Shown in pieces: positions 17,146 through 25,731 of a stretch of 35,913 nt of DNA. The translations under genes and the position numbers were made by a program. Below the pieces are notes generated by a model, which saw only the letters and a list, made by a program, of their open reading frames with translations, was not told the DNA's origin and did no database searches. Every line of letters begins with the position of its first letter. Within the stretch, counting starts at the first letter, position 1. This DNA is from Alistipes sp. (GTDB lineage: Bacteria; Bacteroidota; Bacteroidia; Bacteroidales; Rikenellaceae). The DNA is taken from assembly GCA_017623115.1 (NCBI GenBank), contig JAGAPT010000011.1, forward strand, positions 1 to 35,913. The letters are read 5' to 3'.

Positions 17146-19953
17146 TTACTCCATCAACTTTTCAACCTTCACGCGACGATAGTGACGCAGGTGGTAGGTG
17201 AATTGTACCTGATAGAAGCGGCCGATGGCCGTATTCGTAACGCTGCGCAGGGTGGTACCGCTGGCTGTACGTGAGAAGGTCGAACTATTCTCGTCGAGCA
17301 AGTCATTGACGCCAAAGCTCAACTCACCCAACTCCTGACGGAAGAGTTTCACGCCAATCATCGCATTCACAATCAGGCGTTGCTCGTGGAAGGAGTCCGT
17401 AATACCTCGATACGAATTGTAGATGGCATTCGAACGCAGCACCAAGCGTCGCCACAGCACGGCCGTGAAATCACCCTTGATACGTTGGCGGAAGAAGGCA
17501 TTATCGAGGGTCTGGCCGCGCGAGGTGGTCGTATTATTCTGATAACGTCCCATGTAGCTGAGTGTGAAATCGACCTGCTCCGAGATATTGCTACCCAACG
17601 TAATCGTACCTCCATAGGCATCATTTCGCAGATTGGCTCGCAGGTCATTAATCATCGTTGGGCGTTGTCCGTAATTGATATCTGCACGCAGATTGAGATT
17701 CGAGGAGAGGAACCGCACCGGCAGACCATAGGTAACAATCAAACGCATATTGCGGAAGCCCGAAAGATTAATCGGCTTGGCATATTGATTGCCATCGCCA
17801 AGTCGATTGCCCTCGTCGTCAATCACAAAGTCGGGATTATCCACCACCAGCGAATCGACAATCGAATTGGGACTCGTCACATATTCGGCCGAAAGGGTAA
17901 AGGTACGCCCCTTGGTAGCTGATGTACGGACATACTCGCCCAAAACACGATGCGTATAGACAGGTTCCAAATCGGGATTTCCGGCAAACACGTATTGCGA
18001 GTTGGTGGTATTGACAATCGACTGCAGATCACCCGCCGGCGGATTATTCGTGCGGGAGTTGGCATCAATGCGGATGCGATTTCGACGATTGATCGGAATA
18101 TTCGCCACCACGTTATAGGTCAAATCATTAAACGATGCACGTGTCTGGCTCTCGTAGGGGAATCGATAGTCGCTCCGATAGTTCACATGCTGATAGTAGA
18201 GCGTAGCCGCCACACGTGTCTTCTTGCGCGTATATTGATAGGTCGCACCCAAACGATCCGTGATGTAGTCATAGTCGTACTCGGTGGACTGTTTCTGGTT
18301 CCGCTCCTCCTCAAACCGATCCTCTTTGTTGTTGAATAGCCATACCGAATAGTCATACAACGCATGCGACAAGGCATGTTGATAACTAAAACTCATGCGT
18401 GCCCGCTTCGAGAAAGCATGCGTATAGGTCAGTGTGGTCGTAAGGGTGTGGGACGGCCGATCTCGGTCGATATGGCGAATACTGCGACTGCTGTACTGCG
18501 TGGTATCTAACGGGTCGAGCGACTCCTCCTTGAAGGTGTATTGATAGGGGTCCGACAGGTAATAATTCTTACGCAAAGAGCCACCCACGGACAAGGTAAT
18601 CGAGCGCAACAACTTTCCGGGCAGACGATAGGTATAAGCAAGCGAACCATCCACCTGAAAATAGTCCGAGCGATTGGTCGTAAAATTATGTCTATTGCTG
18701 ACAAAAGCGTTGTTGCCATCGTCGTAATGGTGGTCTGTTTGTCGCAGCATTTCGGTAAACGTATGATTATCGGTCGCAGAGGCATTCAGGCGCATCATAA
18801 ACCGATGACGCGAATGTGGTATATAGTCCAGGCGGGAGCGGAAACGGTGAAAAATATCTTGTCGCCGCACATCATTGTGATCATCATACCACGTTGTGCG
18901 ATCCGAGGAGGAGAAATTCTGCGTCTCCACATCCGAGTGGTTTTCATTTCCCGTGCGGTTGAAGAAGTAGCTGGCCGTGATCTTGGCTTTCTTGCCCCAA
19001 TCATCTCCATAATTGAGGCCCAGGGCCTGCACATCCGATAAGCCGGCCATCTCATTTACCTTAAAATCACGTCCTGCTGAGCCTGCTGCCGCATCGGTCG
19101 TACCCAGAATATTATCAAACGAGAAGTTGCGACGGCTGATATTGTTAGCCATACCGACCACCGTAATACGTTGGTCATCGTGGAAGATATTGGCATTGCC
19201 ACCCCCGATATATTTATCGGTAAATCCATATCCGCCATAGAGGCGGCCAAACACACCGTGTCGCTTATCGGGACGTGTCACGATATTCAACGCCATGCGC
19301 CCATCGCCCAAATCTATACCGGCCATCTCCGACTCATCGCTTTGGGCATTGTAGACCTCGATACTCTGAATCATATCCGAAGGGATATTGCGCACAGCGG
19401 CCATTACATCGTTGCCAAAGAACTCACGCCCATCGACATAAACTCGGTAAATAGTACGTCCCTGTGCCTCCAATCCATTATCGAGCACCTCGATACCCGG
19501 CATCTTCTGTAGCAGAGTAGAGGCATCCGAACCGAAAGCAGTTTTATAGGCCGAAGCGTTATATATCAATGTGTCGCCGCGCTGCGCAGTACGCACAGCC
19601 GTGGCTTCGACCACAACATCATCAATCTGCTCGGCTCGGGGGTGCATCCGCAATGTATCCAGATGCAGCAACGGCCGATTCAGCCGAAATTGCATCCGCA
19701 GCGAGTCGTAACCGAGCGAGGTAAGGGTTAAGCGATAGTTTCCATAGGGGAGGGAGTGCGAGAGTTCACCCTCGACATTCGATGTATTATAGGAGGGTTC
19801 ACCCTCGGCAGGCTCGAAAGCGGCTACCGCACCAATAATCGGCTCCTGCGTCAAACTATCCACTACGCACATCGATACCTTTCCCCGCAATTGCGCCCAT
19901 ACAGGCTCAACAGCAAGGAGACCAACAAGCAGTATCCATGCTCGAAACATCAT
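17146..19953 (-). CDS. TonB-receptor-like outer-membrane beta-barrel protein
   Basis: A 935-residue protein. The signal peptide covers about residues 1-20 (ending VWAQ). A carboxypeptidase-regulatory-like Ig domain follows (VVDSLTQEPIIGAVAAFEP to about residue 100), then a plug-like domain with LQKMPGIEVLDNG, YVDGREFFGNDV and IPSDMIQSIEVYNAQSDE, and a long beta-barrel of the OMP_b-brl_3 type with many aromatic and Asn/Thr-rich strands up to the C-terminus. It is not a typical SusC: no SusD gene is adjacent. The substrate is unknown. Start chosen at 19953 because the TATTTTTG element at 19980-19973 lies just upstream; an ATG at 19995 would be before the transcript, and ATG 19950 is also possible. 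Confidence 0.88.
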   Translation of the reverse strand: MMFRAWILLVGLLAVEPVWAQLRGKVSMCVVDSLTQEPIIGAVAAFEPAEGEPSYNTSNVEGELSHSLPYGNYRLTLTSLGYDSLRMQFRLNRPLLHLDTLRMHPRAEQIDDVVVEATAVRTAQRGDTLIYNASAYKTAFGSDASTLLQKMPGIEVLDNGLEAQGRTIYRVYVDGREFFGNDVMAAVRNIPSDMIQSIEVYNAQSDESEMAGIDLGDGRMALNIVTRPDKRHGVFGRLYGGYGFTDKYIGGGNANIFHDDQRITVVGMANNISRRNFSFDNILGTTDAAAGSAGRDFKVNEMAGLSDVQALGLNYGDDWGKKAKITASYFFNRTGNENHSDVETQNFSSSDRTTWYDDHNDVRRQDIFHRFRSRLDYIPHSRHRFMMRLNASATDNHTFTEMLRQTDHHYDDGNNAFVSNRHNFTTNRSDYFQVDGSLAYTYRLPGKLLRSITLSVGGSLRKNYYLSDPYQYTFKEESLDPLDTTQYSSRSIRHIDRDRPSHTLTTTLTYTHAFSKRARMSFSYQHALSHALYDYSVWLFNNKEDRFEEERNQKQSTEYDYDYITDRLGATYQYTRKKTRVAATLYYQHVNYRSDYRFPYESQTRASFNDLTYNVVANIPINRRNRIRIDANSRTNNPPAGDLQSIVNTTNSQYVFAGNPDLEPVYTHRVLGEYVRTSATKGRTFTLSAEYVTSPNSIVDSLVVDNPDFVIDDEGNRLGDGNQYAKPINLSGFRNMRLIVTYGLPVRFLSSNLNLRADINYGQRPTMINDLRANLRNDAYGGTITLGSNISEQVDFTLSYMGRYQNNTTTSRGQTLDNAFFRQRIKGDFTAVLWRRLVLRSNAIYNSYRGITDSFHEQRLIVNAMIGVKLFRQELGELSFGVNDLLDENSSTFSRTASGTTLRSVTNTAIGRFYQVQFTYHLRHYRRVKVEKLME

Positions 19954-19972
19954 GACATAATGAAAATTTTTA

Positions 19973-19980
19973 CAAAAATA
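19973..19980 (-). promoter_or_regulatory. -7 element of the beta-barrel gene
   Basis: Minus-strand TATTTTTG, about 20 bp before ATG 19953. No TTTG box lies at the standard distance, which would fit a promoter needing an activator. Confidence 0.45.
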
Positions 19981-20020
19981 CAACAAATCGAGCAAAAAGC
20001 ACTATCAAAAATCGACATTA

Positions 20021-20061
20021 TCCCTTCAAAAACGGAATCATCCCTTCAAAAAACGGAGTCA
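20021..20061. repeat. Tandem 20-21 bp repeat upstream of the beta-barrel gene
   Basis: Two adjacent units begin TCCCTTCAAAAA at 20021 and 20041 and end CGGAATCA and CGGAGTCA; they differ by one inserted A and one A-to-G change. They lie 41-81 bp upstream of the -7 element, where an activator would bind. Confidence 0.6.
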
Positions 20062-20094
20062 AACAGGTTCCTATCAAATAAGCAGTCATAAAAA

Positions 20095-20136
20095 CACTGC
20101 ATCTGCCATGATTTTGACAGATGCAGTGACCTTTTT
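20095..20136. terminator. Terminator of glpD-glpT
   Basis: An 11-bp stem, 20095-20105 (CACTGCATCTG) with 20118-20128, has a T5 run on the minus-strand side for glpT and a T8 run on the plus side. Confidence 0.82.
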
Positions 20137-20163
20137 TTTAACCTAACCTAATTTATGCCATCA

Positions 20164-21594
20164 TCACACAGAGAGCACTCGTTTTTCTTGTCGCCATGTT
20201 GTGGCGCAGAAGAGGGCTGCGACAATGCTGGCTCCAACAAACATCCGGAATGTAGCATCCCAGCCCAAAGTCGGATTATTGGCAATGGCACCCATCACAA
20301 TCTTTGCTAAAACTGCATCGCCAAACAGATAGCCGAACAATCCGACAAATCCGGCAGCTGTGCCTGCAGCATTCTTCGGAACAAGATTGACTGCCTGGAT
20401 GCCAATCAAGGCCACCGGGCCATAGATGCAAAATCCAATGCCACACAACGCCGTGTAGATCACCATTCGCCCCATAGCAGCCGCATCACCTCCGGTCATC
20501 AAAGCCAGCCATTCGCCCAGCGGTACCGCCTGCCAATAAATCAAGGTACACAGCAAAACCAATGCCATATAAATGACATTCGCCGGAGCACAACGACCCT
20601 TGAAAAATTTCGCTGAAATCCATCCGCAGATAATCGTTCCGGGGATTCCGGCATAGTTATGTAGCGAGAAGGCCAGATTACTCTGTGCCGAATCCATGAT
20701 ATTCATCTCCTGCAGATAGATCGGAGCCCAGTCGCCAATACCATAGCGCACCATATAGACAAAGGAGTTGGCAAAGGCGATCAGCCACAATATCTTATTT
20801 TTGAAGACGTAATCCACAAAGAGCGTCCGAAAGGGGATCTTCTGCTCATCGCCCGTCGTAGCCTTTACGGCCGTGTAATCGTTGCGATACTCATCAATGG
20901 GAGGCAAGCCACATGCCTGCGGACGGTCGCGCAATGCCCACCAGCAGAAGATGGCAATCAAAGCGGCCACACAACTCGGAAAGATGAAGGCAGCACGCCA
21001 CGTATCACTCCATCCCAACCAGGCAAATAGTGCGAAACCGGCCGTCGCCAATAAGCCCAAAGAACCACTACCCACGGTGTGCGAGGTGTTCCATATCGAC
21101 ATCTTGAAACTACGTTCGTTTTGCGAGAACCAATGAGCCATTACGCGACCACACGGAGGCCAGCCCATACCGGATAACCAACCCACCAGCAACATCATCG
21201 TGAAGATGATACCGACATTCAGTGCCTGATTGGTCGTACTGTATGGAATCAGCCCCGTCATCGCCATCACAAAAGCAGAGCAAATTAATCCGACCACTAA
21301 AAATTTACGAGCATCGGAACGATCCGATAGCGAACCCATGATAAATTTGCTGAAGGCATAGGCAATCGATATCGCCGAACCGGCCAGACCGACACTCGCC
21401 TTATCGAGCAAGCCATCCTCAATCATTCCGGGAGCTGCCAACGATAAGTTCTTGCGCACCAGGTAGTATGCAGCGTAGCCACACACCGCCCCAAGGAAAA
21501 CCTTTAGGCGCATAGATCGATAGGTCGAATCAATCTTATCAGCCGCTAAACGCGGTTTCTCGGCCGGAGGATTAAAAAAATTGAGCCATTTCAT
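20164..21594 (-). CDS. glpT: Glycerol-3-phosphate:phosphate antiporter
   Basis: A 476-residue major facilitator of the organophosphate:phosphate antiporter family with about 12 membrane segments. YYLVRKNLSLA (Arg47) and FVYMVRYGIGDWAPIYL (Arg283) match the two phosphate-binding arginines of E. coli GlpT (Arg45 and Arg269), and MGWPPCGRVMAHWF is a family motif. It exchanges external sn-glycerol-3-phosphate for internal phosphate across the inner membrane. It follows glpD after 16 bp on the same transcript, which fits import followed by oxidation. Confidence 0.94.
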   Translation of the reverse strand: MKWLNFFNPPAEKPRLAADKIDSTYRSMRLKVFLGAVCGYAAYYLVRKNLSLAAPGMIEDGLLDKASVGLAGSAISIAYAFSKFIMGSLSDRSDARKFLVVGLICSAFVMAMTGLIPYSTTNQALNVGIIFTMMLLVGWLSGMGWPPCGRVMAHWFSQNERSFKMSIWNTSHTVGSGSLGLLATAGFALFAWLGWSDTWRAAFIFPSCVAALIAIFCWWALRDRPQACGLPPIDEYRNDYTAVKATTGDEQKIPFRTLFVDYVFKNKILWLIAFANSFVYMVRYGIGDWAPIYLQEMNIMDSAQSNLAFSLHNYAGIPGTIICGWISAKFFKGRCAPANVIYMALVLLCTLIYWQAVPLGEWLALMTGGDAAAMGRMVIYTALCGIGFCIYGPVALIGIQAVNLVPKNAAGTAAGFVGLFGYLFGDAVLAKIVMGAIANNPTLGWDATFRMFVGASIVAALFCATTWRQEKRVLSV

Positions 21595-21610
21595 AGCACG
21601 TAGAGGTTAA

Positions 21611-23179
21611 TTATCCTTCAAAGATATAATTGTCTGCCAGATTTTCAAAATTTCGCACCTGGTCTGTAATCCAGGATTGGTCTTTACCCAACTCTTCAGC
21701 CATCAATTCGGCGACACGCGGGGCCACCGCTTTCGCTTCGCGGGCATCGACAAAAAGCATTCGCACACGACGCGCCAAGACATCCTCGACCGTCTGCGCC
21801 ATCTCTTCACGGACAGCCCATACCACCTCGGCCGCCGTATAGTCGAATTTCGGAGATAGCCGCTCTCCCAAAGCCGGATTTGCAACACTCAAGGCCACAA
21901 TAGCCGGTTCGTCACTACCATACACATACATATGATTCGTTAAATCGGGATTGGGGCGATAGCCATGGATCGGCATCTTCTTGGTAGGGCATTTGCGACG
22001 CTCGAGCCCGGCCACCTCAATAGCCCGATTCACCGTATGCTCTGCCATCAGGCGATAGGAGGTCCATTTACCGCCCGTGATGGTTATCAAGCCATTTTTC
22101 GAAACGATGATTTTGTGCCCACGTGAGAGCTCTTTGGTACTCTTGCCCTCCTTCTTGGGAGCCGCCAACGGCCGCTGTCCGGCAAACACGGAGAGGATAT
22201 CCTGATAGGTTGGAGCCGGATTCATGTAAAGTTTAGCTGTGCCGAGGATAAAGTCAATCTCCTCTTTCAGTGGCAAGGGCTCCTCCTCGGCCGCGGGACG
22301 TACAATATCAGTGGTGCCTACGACGACCTTGTCGTGCCATGGCACTGCAAACAGCACACGTCCATCAGAGGTTTTCGGCACCATGATGGCATAGTCACTT
22401 TGCAGGAACTTCATATCAAGCACGATATGCACACCCTGACTCGGGGTCACCATCTTGCTATGTGAAGGCGTATCCATCTGCATAATTTCATCCACGAAGC
22501 ATCCGGCCGCATTGACCACACAACGGGCTTTCAGCGTGTAGTTTTCACCGCTCAGATTGTCCTGCACCGTCACTCCCGACACCTTCCCTTGCTCGTCGTG
22601 CAGGATACTCTTGACCGTAGCATGGTTTACCACCGTGCCGCCTTTCTCGACGCAAGTCTGTGCCAGATTGATGGCAAAGCGTGCATCATCAAATTGTCCG
22701 TCATGGTAGATGATGCCACCTTTCAAGCCCTTCTCAATCGACGTGGGTAGGCACGCACGCACCTTCTTGGCAGATATAAAGCGCGAACGTCCATATCCGA
22801 AGCCAAACGAAAGCAGGTCGTAGAAGGTCAAACCACAAAAATAGAGGAAATTGTCCCAATGTCTGTAATTTGAGATGACAAATGCTTGGTCTTTCACCAG
22901 ATGGGGCGCATTGGCCTTCATTCGCCCTCGCTCACGCAGCGCCTCAAGCACCAACATCACATCGCCCTTTTGCAAATAGCGCACCCCGCCATGAACCAAC
23001 TTCGTCGAGCGACTCGACGTGCACTTTGCAAAGTCATGTTTCTCGATGCAGGCCACCTGCAATCCACGGGCGGCTGCGTCGACGGCAATGCCCAGACCCG
23101 TAGCACCACCGCCGACAACAACCAAATCCCAAATCTTTTCCTGATTAGCCAATTGCTCAATCTGAATCGGTCTCTTCAT
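21611..23179 (-). CDS. glpD: FAD-dependent glycerol-3-phosphate dehydrogenase
   Basis: A 522-residue GlpD/GlpA-type flavoprotein that oxidises glycerol-3-phosphate to dihydroxyacetone phosphate and feeds electrons to the quinone pool. The FAD motif is VVVGGGATGLG (GGGATG at residues 23-28). KCTSSRSTKLVHGGVRYL is the hallmark segment, followed by HDGQFDDARFAI and a late TITGGKWTSYR. The C-terminal domain (from about 390) is the DAO_C type. The start at 23179 is preferred over an ATG at 23221, because the promoter lies at 23249-23219. First gene of the glpD-glpT operon. Confidence 0.95.
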   Translation of the reverse strand: MKRPIQIEQLANQEKIWDLVVVGGGATGLGIAVDAAARGLQVACIEKHDFAKCTSSRSTKLVHGGVRYLQKGDVMLVLEALRERGRMKANAPHLVKDQAFVISNYRHWDNFLYFCGLTFYDLLSFGFGYGRSRFISAKKVRACLPTSIEKGLKGGIIYHDGQFDDARFAINLAQTCVEKGGTVVNHATVKSILHDEQGKVSGVTVQDNLSGENYTLKARCVVNAAGCFVDEIMQMDTPSHSKMVTPSQGVHIVLDMKFLQSDYAIMVPKTSDGRVLFAVPWHDKVVVGTTDIVRPAAEEEPLPLKEEIDFILGTAKLYMNPAPTYQDILSVFAGQRPLAAPKKEGKSTKELSRGHKIIVSKNGLITITGGKWTSYRLMAEHTVNRAIEVAGLERRKCPTKKMPIHGYRPNPDLTNHMYVYGSDEPAIVALSVANPALGERLSPKFDYTAAEVVWAVREEMAQTVEDVLARRVRMLFVDAREAKAVAPRVAELMAEELGKDQSWITDQVRNFENLADNYIFEG

Positions 23180-23218
23180 GTTATATCGAATCGTTTGTGT
23201 CGTCAGAATCTTTCGATA

Positions 23219-23249
23219 CAAAAGTACACTTCTTTTTATTTATTTCAAA
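23219..23249 (-). promoter_or_regulatory. Promoter of glpD-glpT
   Basis: On the minus strand, TTTG (23249-23246), 19 bp, then TACTTTTG (23226-23219). The leader to ATG 23179 would be about 35 nt. The candidate operator begins 2 bp beyond the TTTG box. Confidence 0.7.
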
Positions 23250-23250
23250 A

Positions 23251-23302
23251 CGAAACCGAATTATTTTCGCAAATATTTCAGCGAAACCATATCGGCTTTC
23301 GC
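23251..23302. promoter_or_regulatory. Candidate operator of the GlpR-like regulator
   Basis: Two inverted repeats of the form CGAAA-N9/10-TTTCG lie in series: CGAAA at 23251 with TTTCG at 23265, and CGAAA at 23282 with TTTCG at 23297. The second is extended to GCGAAA...TTTCGC. The units are 31 bp apart, so they fall on the same face about three helical turns apart. They sit between the glpD promoter and the regulator gene. The TTCG core recalls the E. coli GlpR site, but that link is inference. Confidence 0.55.
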
Positions 23303-23389
23303 AATTATCTCTCAGGAATAGACTCGATTTCCAAATCTTTTTCGTATCTTGCACGCAGAAAACGGCTTAATCGCCCTAAAACAAACGCC

Positions 23390-24187
23390 ATGAGCAAACA
23401 CACCGAAGAATTGTTGACGCTGCCTGAACGCCACAATCGCATTTTGGAACTCTTGCACCAAACAGGCTCCATCTCCGTCACTCAACTATCCGAACTCTTT
23501 AAGGTTTCGGAGGTAACCATCCGCAAGGATCTTTCGGTGTTGGAACAACAGCAAAAGCTCTATCGCTCACACGGGAGTGCTATCCTTATCAGCCCATACA
23601 TCAGCAATAGGCATGTGGACGAAAAAGAAAAAAAGAGCGTAGCAGAGAAACGAGCTATCGGTGCAGCTGCCGCGGCCCTCATAGCGCGTGATGACACGAT
23701 TCTCATCGCATCGGGTACTACAATGGCTTTTCTCGCCCGCGAAATTCAACCCGAAGGCCGCCTGACCGTCATCACCTCTGCGATGCCTGTAACGCAAATC
23801 CTCTCCCAACACGAAACGATGGATGTAATCCAGTTGGGCGGTATCACCCGCCGTACCTCCATGTCTGTCGTAGGGCCTTTTGCCGAGGCGATGCTGTCAG
23901 AGTTCAATTGCAGCAAATTATTCGTTGGCGTGGATGGTATCGATGTCGACTTGGGGCTCACGACGACCAACACATTAGAGGCATCGCTTAACCGCGCCAT
24001 GATTCGTGCCGCCGAGAAGGTGATTGTGTTGGCCGATAGTTCGAAATTTGGCCGTCGCGGTTTCAGCAAGATTTGCAACATGGCAGATGTCGATTTAATC
24101 ATTACCGATAGCGGAATTTCGCCACGCTATCTCGACTACCTACACGAACACGGTATCGAAGTGATGGTGGTAGACGTGCCGAAATAA
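23390..24187 (+). CDS. glpR: DeoR-family regulator, GlpR-like
   Basis: A 265-residue DeoR-type protein. Residues 12-65 form the winged helix-turn-helix (ERHNRILELLHQTG, VTQLSELFKVSEVTIRKDL). Residues 85-245 are the sugar-phosphate sensor domain with SGTTMAFLAREI, LGGITRR, GVDGID and VLADSSKFGR. Family members bind a phosphorylated sugar or polyol and release DNA. The divergent glpD-glpT operon and the inverted repeats between them make glycerol-3-phosphate the likely ligand. The frame is open far upstream, but homology begins at ATG 23390. A weak -7 element (TATCTTGC) is at 23345. Confidence 0.88.
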   Translation: MSKHTEELLTLPERHNRILELLHQTGSISVTQLSELFKVSEVTIRKDLSVLEQQQKLYRSHGSAILISPYISNRHVDEKEKKSVAEKRAIGAAAAALIARDDTILIASGTTMAFLAREIQPEGRLTVITSAMPVTQILSQHETMDVIQLGGITRRTSMSVVGPFAEAMLSEFNCSKLFVGVDGIDVDLGLTTTNTLEASLNRAMIRAAEKVIVLADSSKFGRRGFSKICNMADVDLIITDSGISPRYLDYLHEHGIEVMVVDVPK

Positions 24188-24188
24188 C

Positions 24189-24222
24189 ACAAGAGGAGCG
24201 ACCGTTTGGTCGCTCCTCTTGT
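24189..24222. terminator. Bidirectional terminator between glpR and GDPD genes
   Basis: A perfect 15-bp stem, 24189-24203 (ACAAGAGGAGCGACC) with 24208-24222, with a GTTT loop, starts one base after the glpR stop codon. No long T-run follows on either side. Confidence 0.7.
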
Positions 24223-24240
24223 ATGCTTCATGCTCTTGTC

Positions 24241-25008
24241 TTATTCTGCTGCAATTTTTTGTGCCAACTCGGGATAGTCGGTTGTGATGTAATCCACTCC
24301 CAGGCCAACAAAATAGCGGATATCCTCCTCCGTATTTGCCGTCCACACATTTACTTCCAGCCCTAAGTCGTGAGCCTCTTTCACCCATTCGGGATGCACG
24401 CGCAGCACCTTTGCCGAATAGTCAATACCCGTAAACCCTAACTTCTTAATGCTCTTCGGAGGCAGATCGCCATTCAGATAGTAGATATTGGCTTCGGGGA
24501 GTAATTTCTTGAATGCCAAGCAATAGTTAATCGAAAAACAGATAAAGTCGGTACGCTCCAACAATCCATATTTACGCAACATCTTCACGGCCAATGCGGC
24601 AGCGTCATCCTCGCTCGAAAAATCCGACAAGGATTTGGCCTCATAGATAAGTCGCGTATTGGGTTTCGATTGCACCAATCGCAGATAGGCATCCAACGAA
24701 GGGAGGTTCTCACCATTGGCGAGTTTGAGCGCCGTCAGCTCCTTGGCCGTAGCACGCTCCATATGGAGTCCTTGAAATACGCGGTCGTGATTCACAACCA
24801 ATTTATGATCCTTCGTATACCACACATCTATCTCCGAGCCAAAGCATCCCACCTCATCGGCCTTTGCAAACGATGTCAACGAGTTTTGAGCCGAACCATC
24901 TACTGTCCAATAACCGCGATGAGCAACTATTTTCGTTCGGGAAGTTGTTTGAGCCACCACTCCGGCTGCCATCATCAGCGCAACAGCCACCATCATCAAT
25001 CTTTTCAT
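24241..25008 (-). CDS. Periplasmic glycerophosphodiester phosphodiesterase
   Basis: A 255-residue GDPD-family enzyme with a signal peptide (residues 1-20, ending VVAQ). It cleaves glycerophosphodiesters from lipid head groups to glycerol-3-phosphate and an alcohol. Catalytic and metal-binding residues are visible: His30-Arg31 in AHRG, Asn42, Glu59 and Asp61 in SEIDV, and His74 in VNHD. The C-terminal strand ends VNVWTANTEEDIRYFVGLGVDYITTDYP, as in the family. Being exported, it would supply the substrate of the neighbouring GlpT. It has its own promoter at 25068-25036. Confidence 0.94.
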   Translation of the reverse strand: MKRLMMVAVALMMAAGVVAQTTSRTKIVAHRGYWTVDGSAQNSLTSFAKADEVGCFGSEIDVWYTKDHKLVVNHDRVFQGLHMERATAKELTALKLANGENLPSLDAYLRLVQSKPNTRLIYEAKSLSDFSSEDDAAALAVKMLRKYGLLERTDFICFSINYCLAFKKLLPEANIYYLNGDLPPKSIKKLGFTGIDYSAKVLRVHPEWVKEAHDLGLEVNVWTANTEEDIRYFVGLGVDYITTDYPELAQKIAAE

Positions 25009-25035
25009 AGAGGTATGTTTTTAGTTTTACTTAAG

Positions 25036-25068
25036 CAAAGATAGTGATTTTTTTTCGACACCGGCAAC
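25036..25068 (-). promoter_or_regulatory. Promoter of the GDPD gene
   Basis: On the minus strand, GTTG (25068-25065), 21 bp, then TATCTTTG (25043-25036), with a leader of about 23 nt to ATG 25008. Confidence 0.65.
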
Positions 25069-25212
25069 ATTTGTCCGACAAAATAACAGATCCGGTTTTT
25101 ATATGGCCACAAGCTCCGAATCCGGGGCAGAAGGGTAGACTATCGGTGCCATATATGCGTAACAGATAAAAATTCTTTGGCCCTTCAGGGTACAACGGGG
25201 TGTGAAATTGCG

Positions 25213-25220
25213 TACCTTTG
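25213..25220 (+). promoter_or_regulatory. -7 element of the exonuclease-MFS operon
   Basis: TACCTTTG lies only 5 bp before ATG 25226, so transcription would begin at or next to the start codon. No TTTG box is found 20 bp upstream. Confidence 0.5.
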
Positions 25221-25225
25221 CTGCG

Positions 25226-25720
25226 ATGAAAGATTTTGTAGCAATTGACTTCGAAACAGCCAACGGAACACGCTCCAGCGTTTGCTCGGTAGGAGTGGTA
25301 ATTGTGCGCGATGGGGAGGTGCAAGAGCGTTTTTATAGCCTGATTCACCCCGTACCCAACTACTATGCGTGGTTCTGCCAACAGGTACATGGCCTTTCAG
25401 ACCGTGATACAGCCGACGCGCCACTCTTTCCCGAAGTGTGGGCTGCGATTGCGCCCCGCATCGAGGGATTGCCTCTTGTGGCGCACAACGCCCGATTCGA
25501 CGAGGGGTGTTTGAAGGCCGTGCATGCGCATTTCGGTATGCCTTATCCCGACTACGAATTTCACGATACGCTCACAGCCTCACGTCGCACGTTTGGTCGG
25601 AATCTTGCAAACCATCAATTACACACCGTAGCAGCAGTTTGCGGATACGATTTAGCCAATCACCACCATGCATTGGCCGATGCCGAGGCATGTGCCGCGA
25701 TTGCGATTCGAATATTATAA
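25226..25720 (+). CDS. DEDDh 3'-5' exonuclease (DnaQ/RNase T-like)
   Basis: A 164-residue exonuclease of the DNA polymerase III epsilon/RNase T superfamily. The metal ligands are Asp8 and Glu10 in AIDFETA, Asp92 in AHNARFDEG, and the His/Asp pair in HHALADAEACAAIA. SSVCSVGVVIVRDG and the VHGLSD segment are also typical. A stand-alone domain of this size may trim RNA or DNA; the substrate is unknown. An upstream GTG at 25202 would start before the promoter's -7 element, so ATG 25226 is used. The MFS gene follows after 11 bp. Confidence 0.9.
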   Translation: MKDFVAIDFETANGTRSSVCSVGVVIVRDGEVQERFYSLIHPVPNYYAWFCQQVHGLSDRDTADAPLFPEVWAAIAPRIEGLPLVAHNARFDEGCLKAVHAHFGMPYPDYEFHDTLTASRRTFGRNLANHQLHTVAAVCGYDLANHHHALADAEACAAIAIRIL

Positions 25721-25731
25721 AAAGAGGGGAA

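Noticed and set aside
17146-19953. SusC of a polysaccharide utilisation locus
   Set aside because: No SusD, glycosidase or sensor gene is adjacent, and the N-terminal and barrel pattern fit the OMP_b-brl_3 group better.
20021-20061. Start of a CRISPR-like array
   Set aside because: Only two units, directly adjacent without spacers, and no cas genes.
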